Positions 13,179 to 21,604 of a DNA stretch of 64,000 nt are shown one piece after another. This DNA comes from Budorcas taxicolor (lineage: Eukaryota > Chordata > Mammalia > Artiodactyla > Bovidae). The notes under the pieces were generated by a model. That model was not told where the DNA came from. It did no database searches and saw nothing but the letters and a program-made list of their open reading frames with translations. Every line of letters begins with the position of its first letter. The stretch's first letter is position 1. The position numbers and the translations under genes are program-made. The DNA lies in the NCBI RefSeq assembly GCF_023091745.1, contig NC_068926.1, positions 63,052,001-63,116,000 on the forward strand, in the 5' to 3' direction.

Positions 13179-13829
13179 TGTGTGTGTAGAGGCAGGGGGT
13201 AGATGGAAAAATCTGGACTTCCTGCTCACTTTTGGTGTGAACCTAAAACTGCTCTAAAACACAAAGTCTAGTTAAAAGAGAAGGGAGTGGGACAGGTTGC
13301 AGGAAAGCTAAGACGGGAGAGGAGTGGGGAGTCAGCACGGATTCGTGGTGGGGGGTGAGTAGTTACAGGTGAGGCTGGAGCTGTCAGCTGGGGCCAGAAC
13401 AGGAAGGCCCTGGGGTTGTGACCATTGTCCTGTGGGGACTGTGAGAGGTTTCAAAGGGGTCACACCTACAGATAGAAAGATCCTGCTGGCTGCTGCAAAG
13501 AAGAGGGATTGGAAGATGGGACTTCCCTGGCGATCCGGGCGGCTAGGATTCCATGCTCCCACTGCAGGGAGCCTGGATTCAATCCCTGGTCGGGGAACTA
13601 AGATCCTGCATGCCACGTGGTGGGCGAGACCAAAAAAAAAAAAAAAATGCCGGATGGACTCTGGGGACCAGCACCGGTCAGAGGCGGTGGTCACAGACGG
13701 GGAGGGAGGCATCGATCTGAGGAAGGTGGGGGGCAGTGTCCTGGACCCTGACTGCTGCTTTCTCCCCACCCGCGCCCGTCCCCCCGCCCCTCCCGCACCG
13801 CAGAGTTTGTCCGGATGATGTCCCGCTGA
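1867..13829 (+). CDS. CABP1: Calcium-binding protein 1 (CaBP1/caldendrin), 3' part of the gene, six coding exons
   Basis: Coding exons are 1867-2043, 5211-5241, 5491-5634, 7761-7870, 8101-8248 and 13804-13829. Together they encode about 211 residues ending at TGA 13827-13829. The gene starts upstream of the window: the first exon, with the N-terminal myristoylation site in the short forms, is not seen here. CaBP1 is a neuronal calmodulin-like sensor that modulates voltage-gated calcium channels and IP3 receptors (family knowledge). Four EF-hands are visible. EF1 (loop DKDKDGYINCRD) ends in D where E is usual. EF2 (around NLGGHVDFDDF) is degenerate and unlikely to bind calcium, as is typical of CaBPs. 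EF3 (DTNGDGEISTSE) and EF4 (DLNGDGRVDFEE) are canonical. All junctions are GT-AG, with phases 0, 1, 1, 0, 1. Protein similarity to the mammalian orthologue is very high, so the identity is secure. Confidence 0.96.
2294..2495 (-). repeat. Poly-T tract and antisense MIR SINE
   Basis: A run of 19 T at 2294-2312 is followed by antisense MIR-like sequence (gagcactta...gtgccaggcactgtg, then cagatgaagaaattgag). Confidence 0.8.
2551..2740. mobile_element. Old hAT-like non-autonomous DNA transposon remnant
   Basis: It carries the motifs ccagtagccgctagc and gtcacatgtggccac, typical of an internally palindromic mammalian MITE. A second diverged copy is at 19340-19490. The exact family is not assigned. 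Confidence 0.55.
2797..2922 (-). mobile_element. Bov-tA SINE, antisense, truncated
   Basis: Antisense Bov-tA sequence is flanked by a 13 bp target-site duplication with one mismatch: ggtttactgaatg at 2784-2796 and ggtttattgaatg at 2923-2935. It lies beside an older MIR. Confidence 0.92.
2926..3115 (-). repeat. MIR SINE, antisense
   Basis: It shows antisense MIR features, including ttttacagatgaggaat and the downstream partial box, with a Bov-tA insertion at its left edge. Confidence 0.75.
4626..4842 (-). mobile_element. Bov-tA SINE, antisense, near full length
   Basis: The tRNA-like part ends ...gagccactggggaag. Diverged direct repeats at 4611-4625 and 4843-4857 (two mismatches in 15) look like the target-site duplication. 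Confidence 0.93.
5211..5241 (+). CDS. CABP1: CABP1 31-nt micro-exon
   Basis: This tiny exon encodes DRSLRPEEIE plus one base. It is preceded by a pyrimidine-rich tract and tttcag and followed by gtgaga. It links the variable N-terminus to EF-hand 1, starting in phase 0 and ending in phase 1. Confidence 0.95.
5491..5634 (+). CDS. CABP1: CABP1 exon encoding EF-hand 1
   Basis: This 144 nt exon runs from ELREAFREF through the first EF loop to QQINMN. The acceptor is ttccccag and the donor gtgagt. Both junctions are phase 1. It contains the EF1 loop and the helix that leads into degenerate EF2. Confidence 0.96.
5722..5815 (+). repeat. MIR SINE fragment
   Basis: Sense MIR core with cctcagtttcttcacctg followed by taaaatgaggg. 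Confidence 0.75.
5872..6212 (-). mobile_element. Old L1M 3' end, antisense, split by a CHR SINE
   Basis: Antisense L1M 3' sequence runs from gctttattgagatataattc to tttgcctattctgggcat. A CHR-type SINE interrupts it at about 5943-6020. Confidence 0.8.
5943..6025 (+). mobile_element. CHR-type tRNA-derived SINE, short copy
   Basis: It begins gggacttctgtggtggtcca and contains the B-box-like gggtttgatccctggttggg. Typical of cetartiodactyl CHR SINEs. Confidence 0.85.
6228..6655 (-). mobile_element. L1 3' UTR, antisense, split by Bov-tA
   Basis: Antisense ruminant L1 3' end (atggttgatttacagtatta, gtttcaggtgtacaacatag). A Bov-tA piece interrupts it. Confidence 0.8.
6253..6381 (+). mobile_element. 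Bov-tA SINE, 5'-truncated
   Basis: It begins at ggagaaggaaatggcaaccc and ends gacatgactgagcgactt. It is nested in the L1. Confidence 0.93.
6664..6950 (-). mobile_element. CHR-type SINE, antisense, near full length
   Basis: It starts with an A/T-rich tail in antisense (tttatttatttattttggctg) and ends accaccaggaaagaagtcc. The tRNA-like head lies at the right end. Confidence 0.88.
7761..7870 (+). CDS. CABP1: CABP1 exon encoding degenerate EF-hand 2 and the central linker
   Basis: This 110 nt exon encodes LGGHVDFDDFVELM through VKELRDAFRE. The acceptor is gtccccag and the donor gtaagt. The EF2 loop has glycines where calcium ligands are expected, so it is probably non-binding. Confidence 0.96.
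8101..8248 (+). CDS. CABP1: CABP1 exon encoding EF-hands 3 and 4
   Basis: This 148 nt exon starts FDTNGDGEIS and ends VDFE. The acceptor is ctctctag and the donor gtaggc. It carries both canonical calcium loops of the C-lobe. Confidence 0.96.
8320..8870. repeat. Degenerate CATC/ATCC-like low-order tandem region
   Basis: About 550 bp is dominated by variants of ccatcc, catctatcc and cacccatc with no fixed period. This looks like an old, decayed tetranucleotide-derived array. The long open frames across it are compositional artefacts rich in S, P, H and T. Confidence 0.8.
9320..11509 (+). mobile_element. BovB (RTE clade) LINE, 5'-truncated and decayed
   Basis: About 2.2 kb of the 3' part of a BovB non-LTR retrotransposon. 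It begins near the C-terminal end of the endonuclease domain, where the usual SDH motif reads SGH (about 9383-9391). It then covers the reverse transcriptase domain, including FIDYAKDFD (10442-10468) and a catalytic box reading Y-T-D-D (about 10740-10751; family form YADD), and the C-terminal [14 protein letters not shown] region (about 11344-11385). The coding frame is broken by a TAG at 10141-10143 and by several frameshifts (open segments 9586-10143, 10217-10657, 10503-11174 and 11306-11500). It ends in the family's gactgaactgaactgaac tail. It cannot encode an active element. The left border is uncertain. Confidence 0.95.
11512..11695 (-). repeat. MIR SINE, antisense
   Basis: It begins atttattatgcaccagtcac and contains gagtaaactgagcctcaaag. 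It directly abuts the BovB tail. Confidence 0.75.
12782..13000 (+). mobile_element. Bov-tA SINE, full length
   Basis: tRNA-like head aggccttcccaggtggtgct, B box ggttcgatccctggttgggg, tail gttggacacgactgaagcga. Inserted in the L1M. Confidence 0.94.
13141..13188 (+). repeat. (TG)n microsatellite
   Basis: About 48 bp of TG with two interrupting GAGTG units, inside the L1M 3' end. Confidence 0.95.
13518..13647 (+). mobile_element. CHR-type SINE with A15-16 tail
   Basis: It begins gggacttccctggcgatccg, contains ttcaatccctggtcgggg, and ends in an uninterrupted A run at 13632-13647. It lies 156 bp upstream of the last CABP1 exon. Confidence 0.92.
13804..13829 (+). CDS. CABP1: CABP1 terminal coding exon
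   Basis: Only 26 coding nucleotides remain here, giving EFVRMMSR and TGA. The acceptor cag ends at 13803 after a C-rich tract. The preceding intron of about 5.6 kb is the longest CABP1 intron in the window. Confidence 0.95.
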
Positions 13830-13899
13830 GGCCGCCAGGGCCCCTCCAGGACCGCCAAGCTCCGCGGGGCGGGAGAAGAGCCTGAGCTCGCCTCACCCT

Positions 13900-13930
<31 letters not shown>
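13900..13930 (+). repeat. (GCC)10 trinucleotide repeat in the CABP1 3' UTR
   Basis: Ten uninterrupted GCC units lie about 70 nt after the CABP1 stop codon and are followed by GCTGCC. Their position is transcribed but untranslated. Confidence 0.97.
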
Positions 13931-13931
<1 letters not shown>

Positions 13932-14247
13932 TGCCCAGAGCCCAGGATGTACTGGCGGACGGGGCCTGCCTGCACCCCGGGGAGGTGCCCACCCCGGACC
14001 CCCACCCCTCCGCACTGTGAAAAAGACTCACGACTCCTGCAACTGGAAAGGGGGGGCGCCCGCCGACGAGGAGGCCACCATGCCAGGCCGGCAGAGGTCA
14101 GGCCGGGCGCCGAGTGCCCCGGACCCAGCCGCCGCTGGCTGGGGTGGGGGGGCCCACACAGCATGTCTGCCCCAGGGCAGAGCCTCTCACCATCTTCCTT
14201 AGCTCTGTGCCCGTTCCAGCTCGCCTCAGCCCTGTTATCTCAGAACC

Positions 14248-14253
14248 AATAAA
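14248..14253 (+). terminator. CABP1: CABP1 polyadenylation signal AATAAA
   Basis: A canonical hexamer with a downstream G/T-rich element (about 14275-14292). It is the first AATAAA after the CABP1 stop. Confidence 0.9.
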
Positions 14254-14864
14254 AATATTTCCAAGAGGAAGGCGGCTCTGGGGGTTCTTTGCTTCTCCTG
14301 CCTGGTTAGATGGATACATGCATTTCCTCAGTACCAGCTGCACACAGGGAACTGGCTGAAAAAGCTCCCTGCACTCCGCTTGTGTTGAGTACCATGAGGT
14401 CCCCAGCCTCTTCCACACTCATCTCAGAAGCCAGAACCTGGCACCTTTAACCGAAAGGGAGACTGGGGCATATAGAGATGTAGCTGGACTCGCCGCTGCC
14501 CGAGTCAAGGTCTGTAAGGAAAGGAGACTGGATACGGCTTGTGCAAGCCCTGCCTCTGCCTCCCTTCCCGCCTCCCTGGAGCTTTCGCACTGGTTGGGGA
14601 GACGGACAGGAGGTAATCACATCCATATATGTGATTACAAATTGTAATCCTGCTTTTCAGGAAAAATGCGGGGACCTTCGGTGGGGTAGAATAAGGAGGT
14701 CTGGACGACTCTCCCGGGAGGTCAGGAGAAGCTTTCCTGAGGAAGTGATAACACGGTGTTTGCCCAGGAGGAAATCCCAGTGTGTGTGAAGAGACAAATG
14801 TAGAAGCAGCCGTCTTTCTCTCCGCCAAGCGAGAAGCAGGATAGTGCTGGGTCCTGGATTTATT

Positions 14865-14950
14865 ATGCTCATTGTGTGACTTTGGGCCAGCCACATCTCC
14901 TCTCTGAACCTCAGTTTCCTCATGTGCAGTAAGGGGATAATAAAGTCCAC
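14865..14950 (+). repeat. MIR SINE fragment
   Basis: Sense MIR core: tgtgactttgggccag and cctcagtttcctcatgtg. Confidence 0.8.
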
Positions 14951-15177
14951 TGTAAATGATCTTGGCGTATTGCCGTGCCCACCTCCAGAGGCCTCGAAAT
15001 AGTGCAAGGTGGCATTATTAAGCAGGTTCCACTGTAATCACTGTCATTAATTTCTATAATTGAAGGCTTAAAGAAGTCTGAAGGAGAAGTTTGTGGGCAG
15101 AAGTTGCCCAGAATCTTTTGATAGGCTTGAGGCATAATCTGACTGGAGTGTGGGATGGACCCATGGACTCCAAGCCA

Positions 15178-15330
15178 GGGGTTCTCAAACTTGAGTTTGC
15201 TCATCAGGAGTACCTGGAGGGTTTATTAGGCACCCCCAACCCAATGATTCAGATCCAGTGTTTGGGACAGACTTCGTGAATTTGCATCTCTCACAAGCTC
15301 CAGGGGATGCTGATGCCCTCAGAACCTCAA
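15178..15330. mobile_element. MER5A-like hAT-Charlie remnant
   Basis: It starts ggggttctcaaacttgagtt and contains tacctggagggtttatta and aagctccaggggatgctgat. These resemble MER5-type hAT elements. Confidence 0.65.
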
Positions 15331-16184
15331 TGGGAATAACACGGCTGAGCATCCCAGACACATGGGACGTAGCTGATGGAGGCTGTGGGCTGCAGGCTGG
15401 AAGCGCGAGGTAAGTAGACAATCCCCTGCCTTTCTGTAGACACAGAGAGAGGATCCGTGTTATCAGATCCATTAAAGGATGGTGGGCTCACCTGGGCTCC
15501 ACCTCCTAGAGGCCTGGGTAATCCCCAAATCCCCAGAGTCGGGGGGCTGGGAGCTCCAAATTCTCTGGAATAATCCAATTCTGAGACTAAGCCCTTGGCT
15601 TTGTGTCCTGGTGGGCAGATCTGCAGCCTTGCCTGCTCCTGTACCCAGCTCTGCCCAGAGACTCCAGATCCACGCTGTTTCAGAAATTCAATGGCCCGGA
15701 GCCACTTGTAGAAAGAGCGTGTCTGGGGGGCATCCCTGACAGCTGACAGGGATGAGCCCTTGAGGGCACCACAGGGAGAAAATAGAGTTAGGGTGTCGGT
15801 CCTCAGTTCTGTGGTTTGCTAGAGTCACAGACACAGTAGCTATGATAAACGGACTTGAGAAGGTGTCAGGCCACTGTTCAAAGGAGCCCTCATGCCCAGG
15901 ACCAGGGGAAGCCCAGAGATGGGGCTTCTGCCTCCTCCAATGCTGAAACCCCTTGAACTTGTTGTATATCTAGGCATTCCTAACAAGATCTTTTGAAGAA
16001 GAGGTTCTCTTCCTTTCCAAGAACCGAGGCTCATTTTCCTAGATGAACCTTATCTCAGGCAGGAACTCTTTCTATATCTTCTCCCCAGGCAGGTGTATCA
16101 TCTTAGAAGAGTTCTCATTGTCTGTGAGGTCTGAAACTGAGCCTGGATTTGCCTCCTTGGATCTGTAAAGTCCAGTTCATTCAC

Positions 16185-16330
16185 TCATTCAAGCATGCAT
16201 TCAACCGATTTTTATTGAGCACCTAGTCTGCACCAGGTCCTCTGCCTGAGTCCTAGAAGCTCAGACTCTAGTAGGGGAAACGAATAAGAAGGCAGACAGG
16301 CTAATGTACTGGTAGAAGTGCTATTTACCA
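16185..16330. repeat. Ancient mammal-wide repeat fragment
   Basis: It contains tcattcaagcatgcattcaa followed by tttttattgagcacctagtc, the pattern of an old dispersed mammalian repeat. The family is not assigned. Confidence 0.5.
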
Positions 16331-17329
16331 GCTTACTTACGAGGTTAGCCTAGGAGAAGTCAGTGCACTAGAATCTACCCACCAATCTGGTGGGGTAGAA
16401 GGGACAGGGTTGCTAGGACCTGAAGGATCAGCTGTGCTGAGTCAGAGGAATTGAGGTGAGGAGTGGAGTGTTTCTCGTTAAGGGAACAGCAGAAGCAAAG
16501 GCCCAGGGATAAGAGAGAGTGTGGCTTCTTTGGGAAATGAAGCAGAATTCCACTTGGCTGGTGTACAGGGCTGGAGGAAGGAGCAGAGATGATGCTGGTC
16601 AGAGAGGCAAGGCCTGATCCCACCCAGACCTTGGAGGGTGGAGTGTGATTGGGACAGGGCTCGGGGAGACTTATGAGGGGCAGCTTCCTTGTGTGAGCCG
16701 GCCCACGGCAACAGAATACCTGGTGCTTAGAAAGGGCTCATATTTAACAGATGGGTCCAGAGCATGGAACAAATTCACAGGGCAGCTCGGGGGCAGCCAG
16801 GGGCTGCCAGGAAGCATCCTTATAGCAACATGGTTGAGAGTCTGGTTCTGACCAAAAGACGGAGAAAAACAGACATCCTGTGCCCTTAATAGAAGAACAC
16901 ACCCGTTGGGGGTGTTGCTGAGAGGAAAGAACCCAAGCCGAGCCGAGCCGGAGTGTGCCTCTAGCTCCAGCAGGCAAGTGGCAGGAAATTCGGAGTACGG
17001 AAGAACACGTTGAGACATACCATGAGTATTCCATCAGCAAAATTCAGACCTGGGAAGCTTCACAGGTCAAAGGGCTCAAAAGCTTCAACATATAAATGAC
17101 AAGAAAAAGAAAGGGATGGACGGAGGACTTGTAGATGAAAAGAGACTTAAAAGTTGTCAAGTTTTTGGTTTTTTTTAAGTGGGCCTAAATAAATGACAGT
17201 GTTTAGAGATGTGCACTTGAGTTGGAAAAAAAAAAAGCATAAACAGAAGAGAATTATTCCTATAAAAGTCTGAATAGTGGTTCCTTTTAGGGAGAAAGAG
17301 TCGGGGTGGGGGTGGGGGCAATGTGATCG

Positions 17330-17540
17330 GGCTTCCTTGGTGGGTTAGACAGTGAAGAGTCTGCCTGCCATGCAGATGTGTGTTCAATCCCCGGGTGGGG
17401 AAGATCCCTCGGAAAAGGAAATGGCAACCCACTGCAGTATTCTTGCCTGGGAAATTCCATGGGCAGAGGAGCCTAGAGGGGTGCTAGCAGAGTCCATGGG
17501 GTCTCAAAGAGTCGGACATGACTGCCCAACTAACACACTT
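17330..17540 (+). mobile_element. Bov-tA SINE, full length
   Basis: Head gggcttccttggtgggttag, middle aatggcaacccactgcagta, tail gtcggacatgactgcccaac. Confidence 0.93.
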
Positions 17541-17621
17541 AGGGAGAGTGAGGGAAGGGACTGTGATTGGGACAGTGCACAGAGAGGGGCTTCTGGGGAG
17601 TCTGACAAACTTCTATTTTTT

Positions 17622-17759
17622 CAAAAATACTTATTTATTTATTTGGTTGCTCTGGGTCTTAGCTGCAGCATGAGGGATCTAGTTCCCTGACTAGGGATCA
17701 AACCCGGACACGCACTGGGTCCAAGAAGTCTCAGCCGTGGACCACCAGTGAAGTCCTGC
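17622..17759 (-). mobile_element. CHR-type SINE, antisense
   Basis: It runs from tacttatttatttatttggt to accaccagtgaagtcctgc and contains ctagggatcaaacccgg. Confidence 0.88.
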
Positions 17760-17889
17760 AAAGTTCTATTTCTTGATCCATATGGTAGTTACAAGGTTGT
17801 TGGTCTCTCACTTAGTTGTACATTTATGCCAGGGTATTTTTCAGTTTTTCTTATTTTATGATAGAAGTTTTGGTGTGTTTTTTTTAAGT

Positions 17890-18170
17890 ATGAGCTCAGG
17901 AGTCAGCCACCAGGTTTCAAATCTCCGCTCTGCCACTTACAAGCTGTATCTTTTTGGGTAAGTTAAAAGATCCTCTGGGGATTTCCCTGGTGGTCCAGTG
18001 GTTAATAATGAATCTGAATAAATTTTTTTTAAAAAGAATAAATTTGCACTTCCACTGTAGGGGGCGTGGGTTCCATCCCCGATGAGGGAACTAAGATCCC
18101 ACAGGCCTCAAGATGTGGCTGAAAAAAAAAACACCCTAGGCCACAGTTTCCTCATCTGCAAATGATGATG
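17890..18170 (+). repeat. MIR SINE split by a CHR SINE
   Basis: MIR left part caggtttcaaatctccgctctgcc and right part acagtttcctcatctgcaaa are separated by a CHR SINE (17981-18130). Confidence 0.75.
17981..18130 (+). mobile_element. CHR-type SINE with internal AT-rich duplication
   Basis: Head gggatttccctggtggtcca. It contains a 20 bp-spaced duplication of gaataaattt (18016-18025 and 18036-18045), then resumes gcacttccactgtagggggc and ends in an A-rich tail. Confidence 0.85.
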
Positions 18171-18299
18171 TTGGCTGTGCTTGCGGCTTAGGCTGTGGGG
18201 CCAGGATATCCCTTCACCCCTCTGGAGGTATCTGCCACCTGCTCCCATGATCTTGCTGATGTCTGTCTTTCCTAGAAGAAGGACAAAGGGGCTGAGGTT

Positions 18300-18515
18300 C
18301 ATGATCAAGGCATGGACTTTGATGATAATATGAGCTTGCTTTCTAGCCCATCTCTGCCACTTAGTTAAGGGATATAGGTGTTAAGGGAGTCCCTCTTCCT
18401 CTTTGAGCCTTGTTATCCAGTAGTTATGATAATAAGTGCATGTACCTGGGTGGGGGGCTGGTTTGGAGAAATACCCCATGCGTAATGCTTAATAGAGGGC
18501 CTGGCTCAGGGCCGT
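18300..18515 (+). repeat. MIR SINE, sense
   Basis: It shows ctctgccacttagttaaggg, ctctttgagccttgttatcc and taatagagggcctggctcag in the MIR order. Confidence 0.7.
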
Positions 18516-18517
18516 CA

Positions 18518-18860
18518 CACACGCTGTTCCCTTTGCCTAGGATGCTTTTCCCTACGTTCACTGAATGGCTGGATCTTTCTCATTTCTTGGGGTTGGGCTT
18601 AAATAATTCCTTGGCTTCCCTTCTAAAGGAAGAAAGGAAGCCACTGCCACATCTCGTTTATATTCTTTAGAGCATATATGACATTTCTGGCCTGATGTAC
18701 TTTATTAGATTACCGTATATTCTTCTTTTCATTCTTTGACACCCCCTGCCCCTCACTAGAATTGAGAATCTCCACGTTGGCAGGGACCACCTCTACCTTG
18801 TTCACTGCAGTATCTCCAGTGTCTAGTAGGTACCTGGCAATTATTTACCGAAAAAAAAAT
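18518..18860 (+). mobile_element. L2 LINE 3' end
   Basis: It reads ctgttccctttgcctaggat at the left and ggcagggaccacctctacct, then cagtatctccagtgtctag, at the right. This matches the general form of the L2 3' end. Confidence 0.8.
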
Positions 18861-19219
18861 GAAAAAAATCCACAAATCTATACATATGCATTATTCGCTC
18901 CTCTGTAGTCTGTCTTTTCTGACTGGTTTGCGAGGGCCATAAGCACAGGGTCTTGTCAGACTGTTCTCGGCTGTGTCTCCTGAGCCCCTCGCACTGGTCA
19001 GTGGGCACTGCATGATCTGTAAACACTTGTCAGGTGGACACGAGCCGGCGGTGCAGAGGGTGGCAGTCAGCTGTGACCGCTGCTCTAAGGTGCAGGAAGC
19101 ACTCCAGGCCCTGCTCCTGGTGGCTTCTTGACTCAGGTCTCACTCTGTTCCAACGCTGGATTTTTGTGGACCATTTCTTTGTGCTGCGGGGCCCTCTATT
19201 GGGAAAACAGCCAGAGGAT

Positions 19220-19325
19220 TGGGAGTTGGGCAGACCTAGACGCTCGTCTCTGATGATCAGTCACTAACAGTCTCTGGGACCTTGACTCAGTTGCTCAAGC
19301 TTCAGTTTTCTCGTCTATAACATTG
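19220..19325 (+). repeat. MIR SINE, sense
   Basis: It shows tctctgggaccttgactcag and cttcagttttctcgtctata. First member of a dense MIR cluster. Confidence 0.75.
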
Positions 19326-19339
19326 TCCAATATGGTGTG

Positions 19340-19490
19340 GCTATTTAAGTGAAGGAAAACTTAGTAAAAATTTACTTCCCTGGTTGTACTAGCCACATCT
19401 CATGTGTTCAATAGCCACGTGTGGCAGGGGGTCGCCGTGCTAGATGGTGCAGATGTGGTACGTTTCCATCATGGCGGGAAGTTCAAGTCT
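19340..19490. mobile_element. Old hAT-like MITE remnant
   Basis: It contains gtactagccacatctcatg and aatagccacgtgtggc. It is a second, diverged relative of the element at 2551-2740. Confidence 0.5.
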
Positions 19491-19639
19491 AAAAGGACAG
19501 CTGACAAGTAAACTGGCGTGCAAGTGCTGGTTATTACATTTCTTCTTGCTTCCCTAGTTTGCCCATCTCACGGGGAAGGAGTGGAGAGGATACAGCAGCT
19601 GCTTTACAGTGTTGTTGGGTATGTTAAGTCCTTTTCATT

Positions 19640-19725
19640 CCTCATTTCACTCCATCTATACAACCGCTCTATGTTACAGACGAGGAAACTGGGGTTCAAA
19701 GAGCGGTTATGACTTGTCAAGACTG
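19640..19725 (-). repeat. MIR SINE, antisense
   Basis: It shows ttacagacgaggaaactggg and gcggttatgacttgtcaag. Confidence 0.7.
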
Positions 19726-19844
19726 TCCCTGGTGCTCCCAACTCCAAAAAATTGTGTCCTTAACACAGGCAGAGTCTGGGAGATGGTAAGAACAGGTAAT
19801 GCGTAGGAAGTGCTGATGATGGCTGTGTGAGGCTCTCTTGGAAA

Positions 19845-19975
19845 TTCGCTTTATATAAATCTCATCCCAACCCTGGGCGGCTGAGCGTTCTCACCACCTC
19901 ATTTACAGGTGAGGAAGCCAAAAGCGCAGGGAGGAAGTGACTTGCCCATGGCTACCAGATGGGAAGACGCTTGTT
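19845..19975 (-). repeat. MIR SINE, antisense
   Basis: It shows tttacaggtgaggaagccaa and gaagtgacttgcccatgg. Confidence 0.75.
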
Positions 19976-20639
19976 GTCTCTGACCTTGTCCCAGGCAACT
20001 TCCCCGTGACTCATATCCTCCTGGGGGAAGCCAAGAAAAGCCAAGTCCATACTCCCTCCCGTGAAGCTGGAGACCCAGCCAGGTTTATCTTGGTCCAAGC
20101 TGCCTATTCGGGACAGGACCAGGAGACACCATGGCTGGTTCCCCACCTCTCCGGGTGGCTCTGATCTCCCTGCTGTCTAACTGCTGGAGGCCCTGGGCAT
20201 GGAAATTTGGCTTTGGGAGCAGACCACCCACCTCCAAGACCAAGGGCTGGCAGGGCGGGCTGAGCAGAAGGCAGGGCTGGCCCCCGCCCCGTCTCTGTGT
20301 TTACCTTTTGAACTTTTATTGTGAGCTTATCTTTAAAGTGGAAAAATATTCCATAAACTTAAAATAGGCAAGACTTAATTAATAGCATGCTTTGTTCTTC
20401 TGATCCTTATCCGTACAGGAAGATACACCCCTTTTCGGTTTTGTGGGTCAAGGTGAAATTACCCCTCGGGGCTTCCAAACAGCTGCTCCATTTTCTACTT
20501 TTGAACTCCGAGACCCTTTGGCTTCTCCCTCCTTTGGGTGGAAAAGTTTTTCCCAACTCGTTAGCCTAAGGATTTCACCAAGGCCTTTTCTATTTACCAT
20601 ATTACTAGTCTTACATGTTATAATTATTTCTTCTCATGT

Positions 20640-20835
20640 GATTAATAGCTACTATGCATTGAAGACCTACTCTGTTAAGCACTCCTAACACTCTTACATG
20701 GTAGATCTTATTTCCATTTTACAGATGAAGAAACAGGCCCAAAGAGGAAAAATGACTTTCCCAAGGCTGCACAACTCTAAGATGTGGAGCTTGGCTTTGA
20801 ATCTGGGCTCCATGCCTCCACACACCCATGACTAA
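20640..20835 (-). repeat. MIR SINE, antisense
   Basis: It shows ccattttacagatgaagaaa and atgactttcccaaggctgca, plus the end motif tttgaatctgggctc. Confidence 0.8.
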
Positions 20836-20924
20836 TATTTTACTGACTGCTTAGCCCTGGGCTCAAGGGTCTAAAACATGTCCTTTTTACTTTCCTTGTT
20901 TAAAACATCTCTTTTTACTTCTTA

Positions 20925-21065
20925 CAGTCCTAGAAGGCATGTATAATTATTCTCACCATTTCACAGATGAGGAAACTTTGGCTCAGAGAGGTGAATTCAC
21001 TTACCCAAAGTCATACAGCGATCAGTAGTGGAGCTGTGATTTGCCCCGAGCTGTGTCTGATAGGT
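20925..21065 (-). repeat. MIR SINE, antisense
   Basis: It shows tttcacagatgaggaaactt and cttacccaaagtcatacag. Confidence 0.8.
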
Positions 21066-21094
21066 AGTTTGGAAAAGTAGTCGATTAGAAGCCA

Positions 21095-21225
21095 AAAACT
21101 CCCACAGATTTTGGCACCTCATTGTGTGGGCAATCCACTTAAGCCTTCTGAACTTCATTTCTTATCTGTGAAATGGGGACATTTTGTTTTCCTAACTTCT
21201 TGAGGTGGTTGTGAGAATCAAATGG
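21095..21225 (+). repeat. MIR SINE, sense
   Basis: It shows cttcatttcttatctgtgaa and ttgtgagaatcaaatgg. Confidence 0.75.
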
Positions 21226-21389
21226 CTGGGAAACAGTGGTTCTTGAGAACTGTTCCCTCAGGGCCTGAGTTTATCCCAGTTTTGGATAGAATTGTGGTAG
21301 ATTTTGTCTTTGTGAAATTCTCTTCTGAGTTTTCCAACAAAATGTGTATCTCTCTTTCACGAACAGAGAAAAATAATGTGTCCTTTTTT

Positions 21390-21550
21390 AAACCGTCTCA
21401 CTCAATCCTTACAACGGCTGTGAGATGGATGATCTTTTTTGCATTTTAGACGAGAAGTGATTAGAAAGAAAAGGAGTAACAGAGCTGGGCAGCTGCTGAG
21501 ACAGGAAGTGAACCCAGTTCTGTCTGACTGTCAAATCTCCATGCACATCA
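21390..21550 (-). repeat. MIR SINE, antisense
   Basis: It shows ctcaatccttacaacggctg, agctgggcagctgctgagac and gaacccagttctgtctgac. Confidence 0.75.
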
Positions 21551-21604
21551 CTTCGTGGAGGGCAAATTCTCCATTCTGAGAAGGTTCTGGAGGGTTTGGA
21601 GTAG

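Larger units (their letters stand above)
12330..13275 (+). mobile_element. Old L1M 3' end, sense, split by Bov-tA
   Basis: Sense L1M sequence runs from the segment with ccaaaatttggaaacaacca to the end gtgaacctaaaactgctcta and acaaagtctagttaaaa. A Bov-tA SINE and a TG microsatellite lie inside it. Confidence 0.82.
8249..13803 (+). other. Last CABP1 intron (5.6 kb), mostly repeats
   Basis: It contains a degenerate ATCC-like tract, a decayed BovB LINE, MIR, an L1M 3' end with an inserted Bov-tA, a TG microsatellite and a CHR SINE. The stretches 8900-9310 and 11700-12320 hold no recognised feature. Confidence 0.8.
13830..14270 (+). other. CABP1: CABP1 3' UTR
   Basis: GC-rich 3' untranslated region of about 440 nt, with a (GCC)10 run near its start. 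It ends shortly after the AATAAA at 14248-14253. The cleavage position is an estimate, 15-20 nt beyond the signal and before a GT-rich stretch. Confidence 0.85.
17085..17890 (+). mobile_element. L1M 3' end, sense, carrying two nested SINEs
   Basis: L1M-like blocks flank a Bov-tA (17330-17540) and an antisense CHR SINE (17622-17759). The right block reads ttctatttcttgatccatat...ggtagttacaagg. Confidence 0.65.

Noticed and set aside
13691..14164. 157-codon minus-strand open frame over the CABP1 3' end
   Set aside because: An arginine-rich artefact of the (GCC)n run and GC-rich 3' UTR.
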